A stretch of 64,000 nt of DNA. It comes from Durusdinium trenchii (taxonomy: Eukaryota; Sar; Dinophyceae; Suessiales; Symbiodiniaceae). The position numbers and the translations under genes were made by a program. The notes below the pieces were generated by a model. That model worked only from the letters and a program-made list of their open reading frames with translations. It was not told the DNA's origin and did not search any database. Shown here in pieces: positions 18,579 through 29,238 of the stretch (positions within the stretch are counted from its first letter, which is position 1; every line of letters starts with the position of its first letter). The DNA lies in the NCBI GenBank assembly GCA_963970005.1, contig CAXAMN010023362.1, positions 160,590 through 224,589 of the forward strand, read 5' to 3'.

Positions 18579-20092
18579 CCAGTTTCATCAAAACTGTATA
18601 CAAAAATGAGGGCCTCCACCCCTCCCCCTTTATTTTGGGATCAGGAAAAACCATGGAGCCTTCCAACAGCTGAATTGCTCGAAAAACAGTTTCCACAGAC
18701 GGAAAAATCTTCAGAAACGGACAGCTCTTTTTGCCGTCGAAGGCCAACATTTTCTCTTTTTAACCCGCTCCCTCTACTTAATTAAGTAGGCGCGTACTTA
18801 ATTAAGTAAGGAACTGAGGTAGCTAGTACTAGTACCTAACTTACAGTGTTTGAGCGTGGTTTTGCGTGTCGAACGCTACTACTTGAGTAAATTCCCAATT
18901 TGTACCACTGCTCCACGAGCAAAACCACAGCTGAAACCAACCGCGGCAACAGCAAACCTCACGAATCATTATGTCAGTTATTGGAAACATGCCAGCTGTC
19001 ATGAAAAGAGAATGACTCGCCAGTGTACCGCGCAATGATCACAGCAAGAGAAACACAATGGTCTCTACCGTAGATTTTACATAGGACGTACCTCCAAAAT
19101 ACATGCCCAAACATGTGACCAAACATGTAAAAACGAGCAACGCGCAGGAGTGAGTGCAAGTGAGCGAGTGCAAGTGAGTGAGTGTACGTGAGTGCAAGTG
19201 AGTTGAGATCAGTTAGTGTGGGTTGAGTTGGTGTGAGCCTATACACTTCCTTGCGCGGTTTGTGTTGTTGGAGTGTGATTTGTGCAGTGTCCTGTTTGTT
19301 TGGCAGGACTTGATGAAAAGGCAGCCCTTGGTCACAAGCTCCTTATCTCATCCTGGATGCTTCCCGTGGCCTGGCCGACTTCATCTACCATGGTCGGTGA
19401 AGGGGGGACAAGCCCTGCAAACCTGCCAAGGGACAGGTTTTTCCATGAAGGCAGCCAACCATGGAACAAGCGTGCTTTGTGGCCCTTCTCGTGCCAAGGG
19501 CCAGATTAGAGTGTGCTTACTGGATCGGCGGATAGACGTCCAATGCACTCTTTCTTCGTTTTGTAAATCAGCCGTGGGCCAAACCGTGGGTGTTCAGACA
19601 TATATAGAAGCGTGCACGCATGAAGGGCCCAAGCGGTTTGAATGCAAAGGGCGGCCAAAATGCTGCAAAATGCAGGGCCAAATGACGTGGCCCACACATC
19701 GGCCTGGAGCACAGCCCCACAGTTTTGCGTCGAACCTGCAATTGTTGACGCAACCATGACCCTCCAGTAATTTTGCGCACAGCGACGCGCTGTAGAGCTG
19801 AATAGCCAACATGAACCCGCTGTTTGCGCAGTGCCCAGTTTTTGGGTGGCAGAGAACTGGGGGTTGGGGACTCCAGTCTCCACTACTGAAGGTCTGTGTA
19901 TGCAAAGCCTGGTGGAGGCTGGGTTGTCAAGCAAGACCTTGTGATTGGCTCGACAAGTCAGACCCATGGAGGCCTCGAACTGGTCGGGGAACACACGCAT
20001 TCCTCGAGGATGCCGTTTCAGCAGCCAGCGGCTTCAATCCGGGAATTTTGCCGGAACATGTTCATTCCAGCTTTATTCATTCTTGAACTTAG
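18579..20092. other. Mostly noncoding, possible exon near 19.9-20.0 kb
   Basis: Contains paired ACTTAATTAAGT-type palindromes (18776-18808) and a GTGAGTGCAA-type short tandem repeat (19150-19222). At about 19906-20020 the plus strand reads KQDLVIGSTSQTHGGLELVG then HTHSSRMPFQ, which would suit the middle strands of the LamG domain completed at 20093, but no clean splice boundaries were settled. Confidence 0.35.
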
Positions 20093-20447
20093 GAAACGAC
20101 AATGGACGCATGTAGCGATAACCTGGGCCTTTGATTCCAGCGAAAATGATTTCAAGGTGCTGCCGGTGTGCAGTTTCAACCGTGTTTGGCCTAATGCTCA
20201 CGTGGCAGACAGCGGTTGATGTCAGTTACAAGGTGACGATCTTCAAGGATGGAGTGCAGGTGGAGTGGGCTCATGGTAGTGTCCATCGCTAGTAGGTTGG
20301 AGGACATCGCTCATGGGCCCTTTAGTGCTCACATACGTGACCAACTGGAGACTCGGGAGGTGGCCCTTGGCACTGAGATTTTGGCCATCAACAAAGACTC
20401 AGAGCTCCGGCCAGACACTAAATCTTTGACACTCAATTTGACGCTTT
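20093..20447 (+). CDS. LamG/concanavalin-like lectin exons, C-terminal half
   Basis: The first exon (20093-20156) reads KRQWTHVAITWAFDSSENDF. WTHVAITW is the classic LamG/Laminin_G_3 strand. A 52-base GT...AG intron (20157-20208) keeps phase, and the next exon (20209-20275) reads VSYKVTIFKDGVQVEWAHG, the matching strand with the usual 'DGV' turn. A possible third exon follows another short GT-AG interval and reads HIRDQLETREVALGTEILAI before a stop at 20447. Together with 16100-16557 this makes a jelly-roll lectin domain split over several small exons on the plus strand. The domain assignment is fairly secure. Joining the exons over 3.5 kb into one gene is inference. Confidence 0.5.
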
Positions 20448-22581
20448 GAGAAATGTTCGCTCAGGTTAGGACCATTCTCTGGGAACTTGGCCGAGTTCCG
20501 TGTTTGGGACCATGCCAGGTCTGCCAACGAGGTCCCAGCTATGTTTTGTGTAGGATGCTCTGCATGGTTGCATGGGTGAGAAAATCCTTCACTCTTTTGC
20601 TCAGAAACAAGTGCGCGACACCCTTTGCAAATCCTCTTGTATGAATGTTGATGTAACATTTAGCCGAACACCGGATTGCAAGATTTGTCCGAAGAACTGA
20701 AGCCAGTGGCGCTACTTAGGAGTGCAACACCTTTCCTCGTAGCATTCTCCAGACGACCTATATTTATATTGGGTTTGCCCTCCATCACCGAATGATGTAT
20801 ACAATTGCATGTTGTATTGTTGTGGTATAATAAGTTGTATACAATGCCTTTTCCATGCATCGCGAAGGCTTCTCGTTTAACTCTTGGGGGTTTGGGGGCC
20901 GGGTAGAAGCGAATTTGCGCGACGATCCTTTCATGTCCGCAACTGTCAGCGACCGTTTGCAACCATTCGCAACTGTTCGCCGCCGACAGTATGAGATCGA
21001 TATGGTCCTCCCGTTGGGAAAAACTTTTGGAGGTCTTGGATGGAAGCATGAAGTGTCAGATTTGTCTGAAATAGCATAGCGAGCTAACATGTCGAAGTGT
21101 GAACGATGATTTGGCTGCGCTGGCGCAGTGTTTTGTAAGGTAAGCAACGGGCGGTCTTTTGGCGGTTTTGTATGCCGCTGTGCCATTGAGATTTGCGCTT
21201 GAAGCGCTTGCATGGAAGCCGTGTTTCGGGTGAAGCAGCAATGTGTCCACACGTGCGGTGCGAATTTTGTCGGACATGTTAAGGCGTGGCGTGGAGACTT
21301 GGGAAAGTCTTGTAATTGTATGAAATGCTCGTTCTGAAGGCTAGACATTGATATGTCACTTGTGGAGGAAGTCTGAGGCTTCACGTCACTTTTGGAGGAC
21401 GTTCGGCACGGACTCCTCAATTTGAAGGTAAGAAGAGTGCCCCACAAGAGTGTCCTACAAGTGACAAGAGTGTCCCACGAGAGTGTCCCACAAGATTGTA
21501 TGACATGAGTGTGCAGTGTGTGGCAAGAATGTGTAACAAGAATGTCCGACAAGAGTGTGCGACAAGAGTTTGCCACAAGCATGTTTTACAAGAGTGTGGG
21601 GCAGGAGAGTGCGACAAGAGTGTCCCGTTTGTGTTTGCGCACGCGTGTGCACTTGGGTTCGTGGGCTCGACTTGGTTTTGAAGAAAGATGAAGCACCTGG
21701 TTTATATATACTAGGCTGAAATGACAAAGGGCTTGTGAAAACTACCTCCAAATTACGGCGGCTAAGTCATGAAGGTTTAGCCTACCCCCCACAAGTATTT
21801 ATGTCATGAAGCAAAAGCTTGGAAAAACATCAAAATCAGAGATGCCAGAGGTTGTCACCAAAGATCCTAAAAACAGTTGATTTTATATTGGCAAGCATCA
21901 TGACATACGACTTTGGTATCTAAACAATGAATAAACCATCGAGAGATAGGAATTTGAGAGCAAAAACGCACAAAGGCAGACTTAAAGCAAAAGATGTTCC
22001 TATGACATGTGGACTTTCATTAGCTCTAGTATTCCAGGAGCATGCCCCCCACCAACCCCCCCTCAAAAAAAACTCAGGACCAGGTCAACAAGGCCTATGT
22101 CATGAGTGTGTGCCAATGAAATTGCCCTGTATAACATTTGTACATGACTTAGGACTTACCCTGGGAAAGTTGTATGTCATTTCGACCCAATTGGCCTAAG
22201 TCATCTCACCCTAGTATAGTTATAGTTAGGTTAGACGAAAACCCTCAGATTAGATGTGCCGTTGGCATTTGGCAGATCGAACTTTCCAGCTTTCGGCACT
22301 GTGGTGGTGAAGAGAGTGGCCTTGTTTGCTGCCTCAGTTTGCGTCCCGGCCGTGGCTTTGGCAGAATTCAGCTTCTTACACTTTTGTTGGTCAACTGTAC
22401 GCCGAACCAGCACCAGAGCAAGCCATCACGAAGAGACTGAATTATCAACCAAGGTGGCTTGTCAGACTCTGCATTAGATCCACAAAATTCTTTGGCTTCT
22501 GGACACTCCTTTTCGGATCGAGGACACTGTGAAGGCCCATCGGGTTTGTGCAATTCCTCACCGGTTTTTAATCTTTCCACT
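20448..22581. other. Mostly noncoding
   Basis: Contains the 21.4-21.6 kb minisatellite described separately. Open frames on both strands at 22.23-22.53 kb are weakly protein-like with no recognisable motif. Nothing else is supported. Confidence 0.4.
21424..21625. repeat. ACAAGAGTGT minisatellite
   Basis: About fifteen degenerate copies of a 12-15 base unit built on ACAAGAGTGTCCC (also ACAAGAGTGTGCG and ACAAGAATGTCCG). The long open frames seen here on both strands come from this repeat and are not genes. Confidence 0.85.
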
Positions 22582-24055
22582 ACAGGCTTTTTCAAATGCT
22601 GGTCAAGGTGAGATCACGTGGGATGGTGATTGTCCAAGACTATTGGAATCGCACGCCGAATTGCCCATGGAGCCAGCCGGGGCCTTCAGTTTTCCTGAGC
22701 CTACAGTCAATCTTTTTTAAATCTACAGTATCTATCAATTTTCCGGTGGCCCTGTGAGTTCCATAGATTGATTTGAATTTGTTCGATTTAAGTAGTGGTG
22801 TAGCTCCTCTTTCTTTGTTCCTCGAGGCTGCTGAGTGCCCACTTTGTGCCATCCCGTATGTGGACGTGACCTGGCACCGGAATACAGCAATCAAGCCTCC
22901 ATTTTGCTTGTTGACTGATGCTGACAGTGACTGAGGGATCGCAATATTGCCGAGAATGTGGACAGAAACGGCCCTTGAAGCAGGATTGGTTAGGGCCGCA
23001 CTTTTGCTCAAGACCGTGTTTGGGTTGCACCATGTGTTCGTCAAACGTCTTGCAGGCCAAACCAAGTTTGTTCCAGCTCGAAAGTGATCCATGGACGGAT
23101 GAAAGCTTGCAGCGGGCATGGGCGTGGCTAGATGGTTGGCTTCTTGCTTGCGTATTTATCATTCATTTGCATTCGTTCGCAGTTTTTTTTACTTATTTGA
23201 TTTTTTGTTTGTTTGATTGTATGTTATGTGGTTTTGTGCGGTTTTTGTTGGACATATTTGGTGTTTGATTCGCATGTATTCTAGCACAAGGCACGAGACG
23301 GAGGCCCGGACTTGAACATCATGCTGGATGCTTCGAGTCATGTAGGACAAGCAGAGCGTGACGCTACGCCATGAGCAAGTTTAAAGTTCATGCATAGATT
23401 CAAGAAGTTTGCTGCCACACACACACACACACACCTAACTCCTTCCTCGAGGCGAGTCACCGTCACCTGATTGCACTAGACATGTTATCAGCAACAGAGG
23501 TTGTGATCTTGATGTTTTCTTTGTCAGATACAGGAATTTTATGTCATGGGCTGAGGCCGCAGTCAAGCAGAAGACAGAGAAGTAGAACGGGAACAACGGC
23601 AGGTTCGGAAGTCGAGCTGTCCAGCTCTTCCAGCAAACGACTTTGCCCCTCTCTATTTCAGGGGTAGGCCGCGCAACAGCTATTAAGTTGGCGACTGGTA
23701 GGTGAGACGCAGAAGAGCTCAGGCTTCTTCAAGGAAGAACCCCTCGAAGATTCTTGGGGAAACTCTTCATTCGGAAATAGAAGAATCTGACAGCAAAAGC
23801 AGAAACGCAACACGGACCACAAAGACTCGACACTATTCTTAAAGGTAAGCCTGCAAGGAACATGGAGGCATTGTGTCAGGTATGGTGCAGGAGTATGTTT
23901 GGGGGGGGCATCAGGTGTGTGGCATTCCAACAGGTTGTCGTGAAGACCCTTGTTTTCAGATGACCTTGCAGGTTCAGGAGCAGCAGAGAAAGGCGTACAT
24001 CGAGTGGCAAGAACAGCAGAGGCTCAAAGAGGTGCACAGTCGCACGGCTTCTTGA
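22582..24055 (+). CDS. Possible 3' exons of an intron-rich gene, family unknown
   Basis: A succession of short plus-strand segments in different phases looks like exons: QGEITWDGDCPRLLESHAEL (about 22605-22670), LEAAECPLCAIPYVDVTWHR with KPPFCLLTDADSD (22820-22935), LVRAALLLKTVFGLHHVFVK with GQTKFVPARK (22986-23087), MSWAEAAVKQKTEK (about 23541-23585), and a terminal helix (VQEQQRKAYIEWQEQQRLKE) ending at a TGA near 24055. Pyrimidine-rich tracts ending in CAG precede several of them. They lie downstream of the LamG exons on the same strand and may be the end of that gene, but no domain is recognised. The exon boundaries are not determined, so the interval is only an envelope. Confidence 0.3.
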
Positions 24056-24122
24056 GCGAAGATGTTAAATCTACTTTTTGAGTCGGGCGGTTGCGTTACA
24101 ATATTCTCATCCACGGGCCCGA

Positions 24123-24509
24123 CACACACTCAGACAATGGGTTTTCAGTGAACTCTGTTCCACGGGAAAAGGAGTGATGGAACGGAATGGGGCAAAGTCC
24201 GCAGTCAACTGAATGTTGAATAAATGTTGCAAAAAACGCTCAACGAAAGCGGCGATCAGCAGCTACAATGCGGAGGGAAGTTGGTTTAGGGGAGTAGAAT
24301 GCGAAACCACCATGGAATCAAACAAGGAAAGAGTGGAGTCACAGCGTGCGCAAAAGTTCCATCAGTGCAGGTACAGGTGGATGATCAGTCCACCCTTCCC
24401 TCGTCATACCGTAGCTTCGTTGCGTACGGTGGGTATGACGAGCCGTACGCCCCTGCTGGATAGAAGTGAGTACTCCGCAGAACTCTTAGAAACAGAGGGT
24501 GACACACTC
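24123..24509 (-). repeat. Terminal direct repeat, downstream copy (1a)
   Basis: About 387 bases that match 39299-39690 nearly throughout, with a few substitutions and small indels (for example CATCAG here, CATCTCATCAG in the other copy). As the element is on the minus strand, this is the 3' copy. It includes a strong pair of alternative hairpins at 24400-24450. Confidence 0.9.
24400..24450. promoter_or_regulatory. Alternative hairpins in terminal repeat, copy 1a
   Basis: CTCGTCATACC (24400-24410) pairs perfectly with GGTATGACGAG (24432-24442). GCGTACGG (24422-24429), in the loop of that stem, pairs perfectly with CCGTACGC (24443-24450) just beyond it. The two stems interlock, so they can form only as alternatives or as a pseudoknot. 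The arrangement is identical in the other terminal repeat. A ribozyme or regulatory role is inference. No hammerhead core was found. Confidence 0.6.
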
Positions 24510-24897
24510 TGACATTGGTTTTCAGCTAACTCAATTTCCAGGAAAAATGGTGATGGAACGGCACTGTGAAAGGTCCAATGAGTTGAAGGTGTTTCAACAA
24601 ATGGTTTGCGCACAACTGCAGTGACAAGCAGAAAACCGCGCGGCTGCTGAAAGTGGCGGAGAGAAAATGGTTTGAGGGGTAGGTAGCATGAAGGACCATG
24701 AATCAAACCGATCAAATTGGACAGCTTGATCAACGGCTCACTCAGCAGGTACACGAGAAGCGTCCTTTCTCGCTTCACAATCTCAAACCACCGTCTTCGT
24801 TGGGCAGTGGATGGAATGAGATTCACTGCCCCCCTGCTGGAAATCATGAACAACGCGAGGAAAGTAACCCTTCGGAACAGGGCTGGACACACACAAC
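24503..24897 (-). repeat. Diverged tandem copy of the terminal repeat (1b)
   Basis: Immediately after copy 1a the sequence starts again in the same order but diverged: GACACACTCTGACATTGGTT, then GGAAAAATGGTGATGGAACG, GAAAGTGGCGGAGAGAAAAT and so on, parallel to the start of copy 1a. Tandem partial copies at one end are common for Penelope-like elements. The last 115 bases overlap the tail of the RT frame. Confidence 0.65.
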
Positions 24898-26449
24898 ACG
24901 CCGATGTCGGCGCAAGTGTAGCATGGTGGGTGGACTTTTTTCAAAAACCGTCTGCAGGCTGCAGGGTTATGTCCCTTTTGGACATAAAGGCGTATCAGCT
25001 CTTCAGCCGCTGCTTTTGCGTGTTGTTGTGGAAAAGTGTAGGTGTAGATGGCATAAGCCGGAAAGAGCCAAGCGCGGGCTACCGGCGCTGGTGTGATCCC
25101 TGATTTTCCAGGGTTGGGTGGGTTGAATGTAGGTGATGGTGCGTTGTGGGAGGTCAATGTTAAAGCCCAAAAGGTGAAAGTCGTCGACCGGCTCAAGTTC
25201 GACTGGGTCGCCAAAGAAGTTGTGGTGGATAAGTGTTTGGATGGCTGGGTGGGATAGGAAATGCTCGTTGTGCACGATGAAGCGGTTGTCCACGTAACGG
25301 TAGTAGGTAAAGTGGAGAGCAGTGTGTTGAAGGAGGTTGTTGTGGAGTTGATGCCAGGAGTGCTCGATCAAAGTGATAGCGACGTTGCATAGGGCAGGAG
25401 AGAGCTGGGAGCCAATCCCGGCCCTCGGATTTGCTTGTAAGTGTTGTTGCATGCCCGGAAAATGCAAGTGTTGAGTGCAAAGGCGACGATGGTTGTTATG
25501 TCAGAAGTGTGGAGGGTCCGTTGTGTGGGGTGCTTGGTGTAATGTCGGCCAATGTGGGAGTGATGAAAGGGGTTGCCTGTGGCCTTGGTGTCGACTGTCA
25601 GGGTGTGCGTAGTGTTCTGGCGTTGCCAGTGCTGAATCATGGAATGGACGGCATCAATAAGCCGATGTTGCGGAACTGAGTTGAAGAAGCCGACCAGGTC
25701 ATCGTTGGTCGCGTGCAGGGTAATGTCGGCCGGTGTGTCTGCAAGGTAGCATTGGAAGTGGCGCCAGAGTTGGGGAATGGAGAGTTGGCCTGGGTGCTGG
25801 GGGTAGAGGTGTTGCAAGATGGTGTCTAGTGCTCGGCTGGTGATACGCAGAAGGTTGCCACTGAGGGATTGGAAATACGATATGATAGTGCGTCCCTTCT
25901 GCCACTGCTTCTTTTCCTTGAGGTGGACGATGCCATAGGGGATTGTGAAATCCTTGGGGAATTGGAATAGTGGCGGCGAGATGGTCGTGGATGTTGGAGG
26001 AGTTTAATCTGTGGAAGAGGTTCTCAAAGTTCCGGAGAGTGCCAAGTGTTCAGGGCACCGGCGAAGTATTGGCGTGGGCAGAAAATGCGGAGCTGTTGGA
26101 GTTCGTGGTCCGCGTGGTGGAGAACAACCTTATCGCCAAGAAATTCTTGAAGTTGACGGATAAGACGAGCTGTGAAACGTGGTTGTTGTTTGAGATGGGT
26201 GGTGTGGAGTCGCCATTGATGTTGAAGAAAAGGTTCCAAGTGTTGAACAAGGGAGGTTGGGAGGCCCTGAACTCGTAGCCATTTGGAAAAGGCTGTTTGG
26301 AAGGTGAGGAAGTACCTGGCTTTGCTGGGGTAGAATGTGCTGTTCATGTTGGCTGCAAGGAAAATGCGTAGGTGTGGTGGTAGCTGCAATTGGTCAAGTG
26401 TGAGAATGTAGTGGTCATTGACAGTGGGTGTGGATGGATCGAGAAGCAA
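24783..26449 (-). pseudogene. Reverse transcriptase of the Penelope-like element, frame-shifted
   Basis: The RT palm is readable through four frames. 26024-26449 gives the N-terminal part (QTAFSKWLRVQGLPTS, DKVVLHHADHELQQLRIFCP). 25368 to about 25995 gives the fingers (PYGIVHLKEKKQWQKGR) and motif A (NDDLVGFFNSVP, about 25.69 kb). 25003-25467 gives motif B (GIGSQLSPALCN) and motif C, RYVDNRF (about 25.29 kb), then FHLLGFNIDL. 24783-25214 gives a helical C-terminus (AKAAAEELIRLYVQKGHNPA). Motif C is YVDN, not YVDD, so the second catalytic Asp is Asn. This reading matches dinoflagellate proteins as I remember them and may be a family trait. At least three indels separate the frames, so the copy is broken or the assembly has errors. 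Confidence 0.8.
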
Positions 26450-27584
26450 AGTGCGGAGGTGGGTACAAGCACACGGCAGATCGTTGGAATGTGGCGGAGT
26501 GTGTAGGGTTTCTTCCCAGGTGCTGGTTGTGGAGCTGCGCTCGGAGTGTCTTGTGTGCCGCTTCGCGCAGGCGATGTGTGGGGAGGTGTAGTACCAAATG
26601 TTTGTGTTGCTGGATGGTGGTCTGCAACCACTGCTGGCAGTGCTTTGTGAAATCTGGATGAGCCAAGAAGGGCACGGTGAGAGGAATGTTGGGTTTGGGA
26701 GGGGTCAAATTCCGGTAGTGGAGTGCTTTGTTGATAATGTGCAGTGCTCGAGTGCGACCTGGCTCTTCAAGATTGGCGGCCATACGTCGGATGGCATAAA
26801 CTTCGAGGTCTGTGTGGCGTCCACTGCGGAGCTGCTTGGCTGCTTCGAAGGAGGCAAGCGTGTGTTTGGTGAGATTGCGAAGGAGGGTGAGGGCATGGTG
26901 CTTGGTAGAAGTAAAGAGGTATGGTTCACGGAGGGTCTGTTGTCGTCTGCGAAGCTTGCGAAAGAGGCGTTTGTGCGTGGCGAGGCGGGAGTAGAAGTGT
27001 GCTCGATGTTTGGTGAACTGCCAGCCTTCTGCTTTGAGCTTGAGGTGCTGGGAGATGAAAGGCCAGTTGAGAGGTGGCATCCAATTGGAAATGTAATGAT
27101 GTTCACGGATCCAGGCTTGATCGTAGTTGTCATGGGAGGAGAGTTGGATTGGGGTGAAGTGATGCATATTGTTATGAGAATGCCAGTAGCGTAAGGAAAG
27201 TTCAGCGGAAACTGGTATGTTGTTCTGTAGTTGTTTCAATTTGGCGCGACGGTTGTGTTCCCGGTGGGGGATGCCGATGCTGGTGGAGCCGACATAGAAA
27301 TGGCCATGCTGATGGTAACATCGCTGAGGTGGAAGGGCGTTGAAGTAAAGCTTGATGTAAACCGAGTTGGGTGAGAGAAAGTGGTGATAATGGTATGTGT
27401 GGGGGAGCACGCGGAGGTGTTGTGGTCGTTGACGCCATTGTTGGGAGCGTTGTGTGGATGGGTAGCAAAAAAGCAAAGTGATGTGGACGAGGCCAACGGC
27501 AAAGATGGCTTCGGCGCGTTCGATGTATTGGCTGTAGTGGATGAGAGTGGAGAGGGCTTGGTGTAAGTGGTGGAGGTGGTGCAA
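26415..27584 (-). CDS. GIY-YIG endonuclease, N-terminal to the RT
   Basis: This 389-residue frame leads into the RT. VYIKLYFNAL (75-84) is the first beta strand, and FYVGSTSIGIPHREH (96-110) holds the YIG-like motif (YVGST), the conserved Arg108 and a following His. Glu161 (WIREHHYIS) and the terminal PLN (171-173) are in the usual places for the metal-binding Glu and the closing motif. The first GIY triplet is not clear (VYI or LYF). The domain would nick target DNA to prime reverse transcription. Residues 180-389 are a basic, Leu-rich connector (LFRKLRRRQQTL) leading to the RT frame shift at about 26.42 kb. In canonical Penelope elements GIY-YIG is C-terminal, so the order here indicates the permuted type. 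Confidence 0.75.
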   Translation of the reverse strand: MHHLHHLHQALSTLIHYSQYIERAEAIFAVGLVHITLLFCYPSTQRSQQWRQRPQHLRVLPHTYHYHHFLSPNSVYIKLYFNALPPQRCYHQHGHFYVGSTSIGIPHREHNRRAKLKQLQNNIPVSAELSLRYWHSHNNMHHFTPIQLSSHDNYDQAWIREHHYISNWMPPLNWPFISQHLKLKAEGWQFTKHRAHFYSRLATHKRLFRKLRRRQQTLREPYLFTSTKHHALTLLRNLTKHTLASFEAAKQLRSGRHTDLEVYAIRRMAANLEEPGRTRALHIINKALHYRNLTPPKPNIPLTVPFLAHPDFTKHCQQWLQTTIQQHKHLVLHLPTHRLREAAHKTLRAQLHNQHLGRNPTHSATFQRSAVCLYPPPHFASRSIHTHCQ

Positions 27585-27669
27585 GTGGGTGGAATGCGGC
27601 TGAAATTGGCTGGACAGGGGGAGTCAGCAAGCCACCGCTGCTCCCACGCTGACGATTTGCTGAAGGCTC

Positions 27670-28836
27670 TTAGTTCACTTGATTGAGGGGTAGGCCATAG
27701 CGAGTGGCTGCTTCTTTGAGCTGGTCGGTAGTGATCTTGTTGGTTTGGAGGATGCGGAGTACTTCGTTGGCTGATTCCTGGACAGTGGAATCGAAACTGC
27801 GCATCCATTGCTGGATGGCTGGTGTGTCCCATGCTTCGGGAACATCCTTTAAGGAAGGACGGGGAGGTTGCAGGACGTCGGCCAGGGGGCTTGTGGGGTT
27901 CGGGATCCGCCGGGGCGGCTGGAGCGCTGAGGGGAGGAGCGGTGCAGAAGAACGACCAGCTTCCTTGCGCGGTGTAAGGTCGATTCCATGGGCCTGGAGT
28001 TTCTCGCGCGGTCTGGCTAGGTCGTTGGAGGTGGCCTTGAGAGCACGAAGGGCGGAACCTTCGGCTGCAGCTGGGGCATGGGCCTGGAGTTGCTCAGTGA
28101 GAAGGGCGATCAAAGGAGCGTGGAAGGCCCGTGCTTGGGTTGTCTTGTTGGGGACGGTTGTGCCTTGCGCGGAATGGAGGGCTTCCGCGATCGCATCCAA
28201 GTCAAAGCGCCTGTCCCGAATTTCCTGTAAGAGGTGAGTGGTAAGGACTGATTCGGCAATGCTCCTTGTCGGAATGAGGCCACAAAATTTTCCGTGGCTC
28301 AGGGTCCGGGCTGTGTAATCAGCCGTACCATGATAGGCAAGGAGCCAGGGGAAGACTTCGAAAGTGGGCAAGCCGGCAATGCCGACTCGGCGGGACCATT
28401 GTGTTGGCTGGATAGTATTCTGAAGTTGGTGACCGTGGAGTGAGTGGGAGTCCCAATGGGACTCTGTGGAGTGCCAGGAGTCCTGAATAGTGGGTTGGGG
28501 GAAGGGAACAGTGGCCGGTGGTGCTGGATGGGTGGGATTGTGCTTGAAAGATTTGTTGGTTGGAGTGGTAGGAGCTGCTGTTGGCAGTGGCGGCGGTGGT
28601 GGAGGAGGGAAAGGCTGACTGGCTGACGGTGATGGAGTGTGTGCCTGTTGTGAGGTGCTGGGCGATGGAGTGTAAGGGTGGTGTTGATGAGCCTGTTGAG
28701 TGCGGACTGCATGGGTCATCGGGCCATAAGTGCCCGTGGGGCTGTACTGCTGTGTCGGTTGGCTGGAGGTTTGTTGTTGTTGCTGTTGTTGAAGGAGGTA
28801 ATGCTGCCAGTAGAACTGTTGCCACTGCGCATCCAT
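27670..28836 (-). CDS. Gln/Pro-rich ORF upstream of the endonuclease-RT
   Basis: The frame stays open back to 29172, but the Met at 28836 starts the characteristic sequence (MDAQWQQFYWQHYLLQQQQQ), giving 388 residues. Residues 1-100 are a Gln, Pro and Ser-rich low-complexity region. From about residue 125 the sequence is more ordered (GIAGLPTFEVFPWLLAYHGT, SVLTTHLLQEIRDRRFDLDA), and it ends in a predicted helical tail (ANEVLRILQTNKITTDQLKE, RYGLPLNQVN). Being placed directly before the RT, with an RNA-binding-like composition, it may serve as the gag-like ORF1 of the element. That is inference from position only. It is intact in one frame, unlike most neighbours. Confidence 0.6.
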   Translation of the reverse strand: MDAQWQQFYWQHYLLQQQQQQQTSSQPTQQYSPTGTYGPMTHAVRTQQAHQHHPYTPSPSTSQQAHTPSPSASQPFPPPPPPPLPTAAPTTPTNKSFKHNPTHPAPPATVPFPQPTIQDSWHSTESHWDSHSLHGHQLQNTIQPTQWSRRVGIAGLPTFEVFPWLLAYHGTADYTARTLSHGKFCGLIPTRSIAESVLTTHLLQEIRDRRFDLDAIAEALHSAQGTTVPNKTTQARAFHAPLIALLTEQLQAHAPAAAEGSALRALKATSNDLARPREKLQAHGIDLTPRKEAGRSSAPLLPSALQPPRRIPNPTSPLADVLQPPRPSLKDVPEAWDTPAIQQWMRSFDSTVQESANEVLRILQTNKITTDQLKEAATRYGLPLNQVN

Positions 28837-29238
28837 GATGGCGGGGATTGATCCGGAAATGCGAGGGTGCGAAGCGGATAGTTCGAGCAAGATAGCTGTG
28901 AGGCGAAGGTGCAAGCAAGCCATGAAAAACATGAAATCAAATGTAGGGGGAGGTAACCGAGGGATGACTGAGAGTGCATGACTTGATACTATCAAAACTC
29001 CCGACGAAATTGAATCGAGCATGAAAGCAAGCAGCCAATTGCGGAGAACAAAATGAAGCCCGGAAAGACATCTCTCATGCTTTTTTCGTGGTGCGATGCG
29101 AGACAGCGGACGGTCGCAGCTTGGTAGAATGTCCACCGCATCGTTAAATGTCGGGGAGGCTTGATGGAACACGTCATAGTGAACAAAAGAAACTTGGAAT
29201 GGAAAGGCAGGTGGACATGGATCTGTAATCTACTCCAA
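28837..29238. other. Spacer between the Gln/Pro-rich ORF and module A1
   Basis: Minus-strand frames remain open but lose the Pro/Ser-rich character. No motif, promoter or terminator was identified. Confidence 0.4.

Noticed and set aside
22326-22595. Cys-rich minus-strand frame near 22.5 kb (SQCPRSEKECPEAKEFC)
   Set aside because: The spacing fits no zinc or EGF pattern, and the opposite strand is equally open, so no gene is called.
24123-24509. Hammerhead ribozyme in the terminal repeats
   Set aside because: CTGATGAG occurs on the minus strand of copy 2, but no matching GAAA strand and third stem follow, and the motif is lost in copy 1a. The core could not be assembled.
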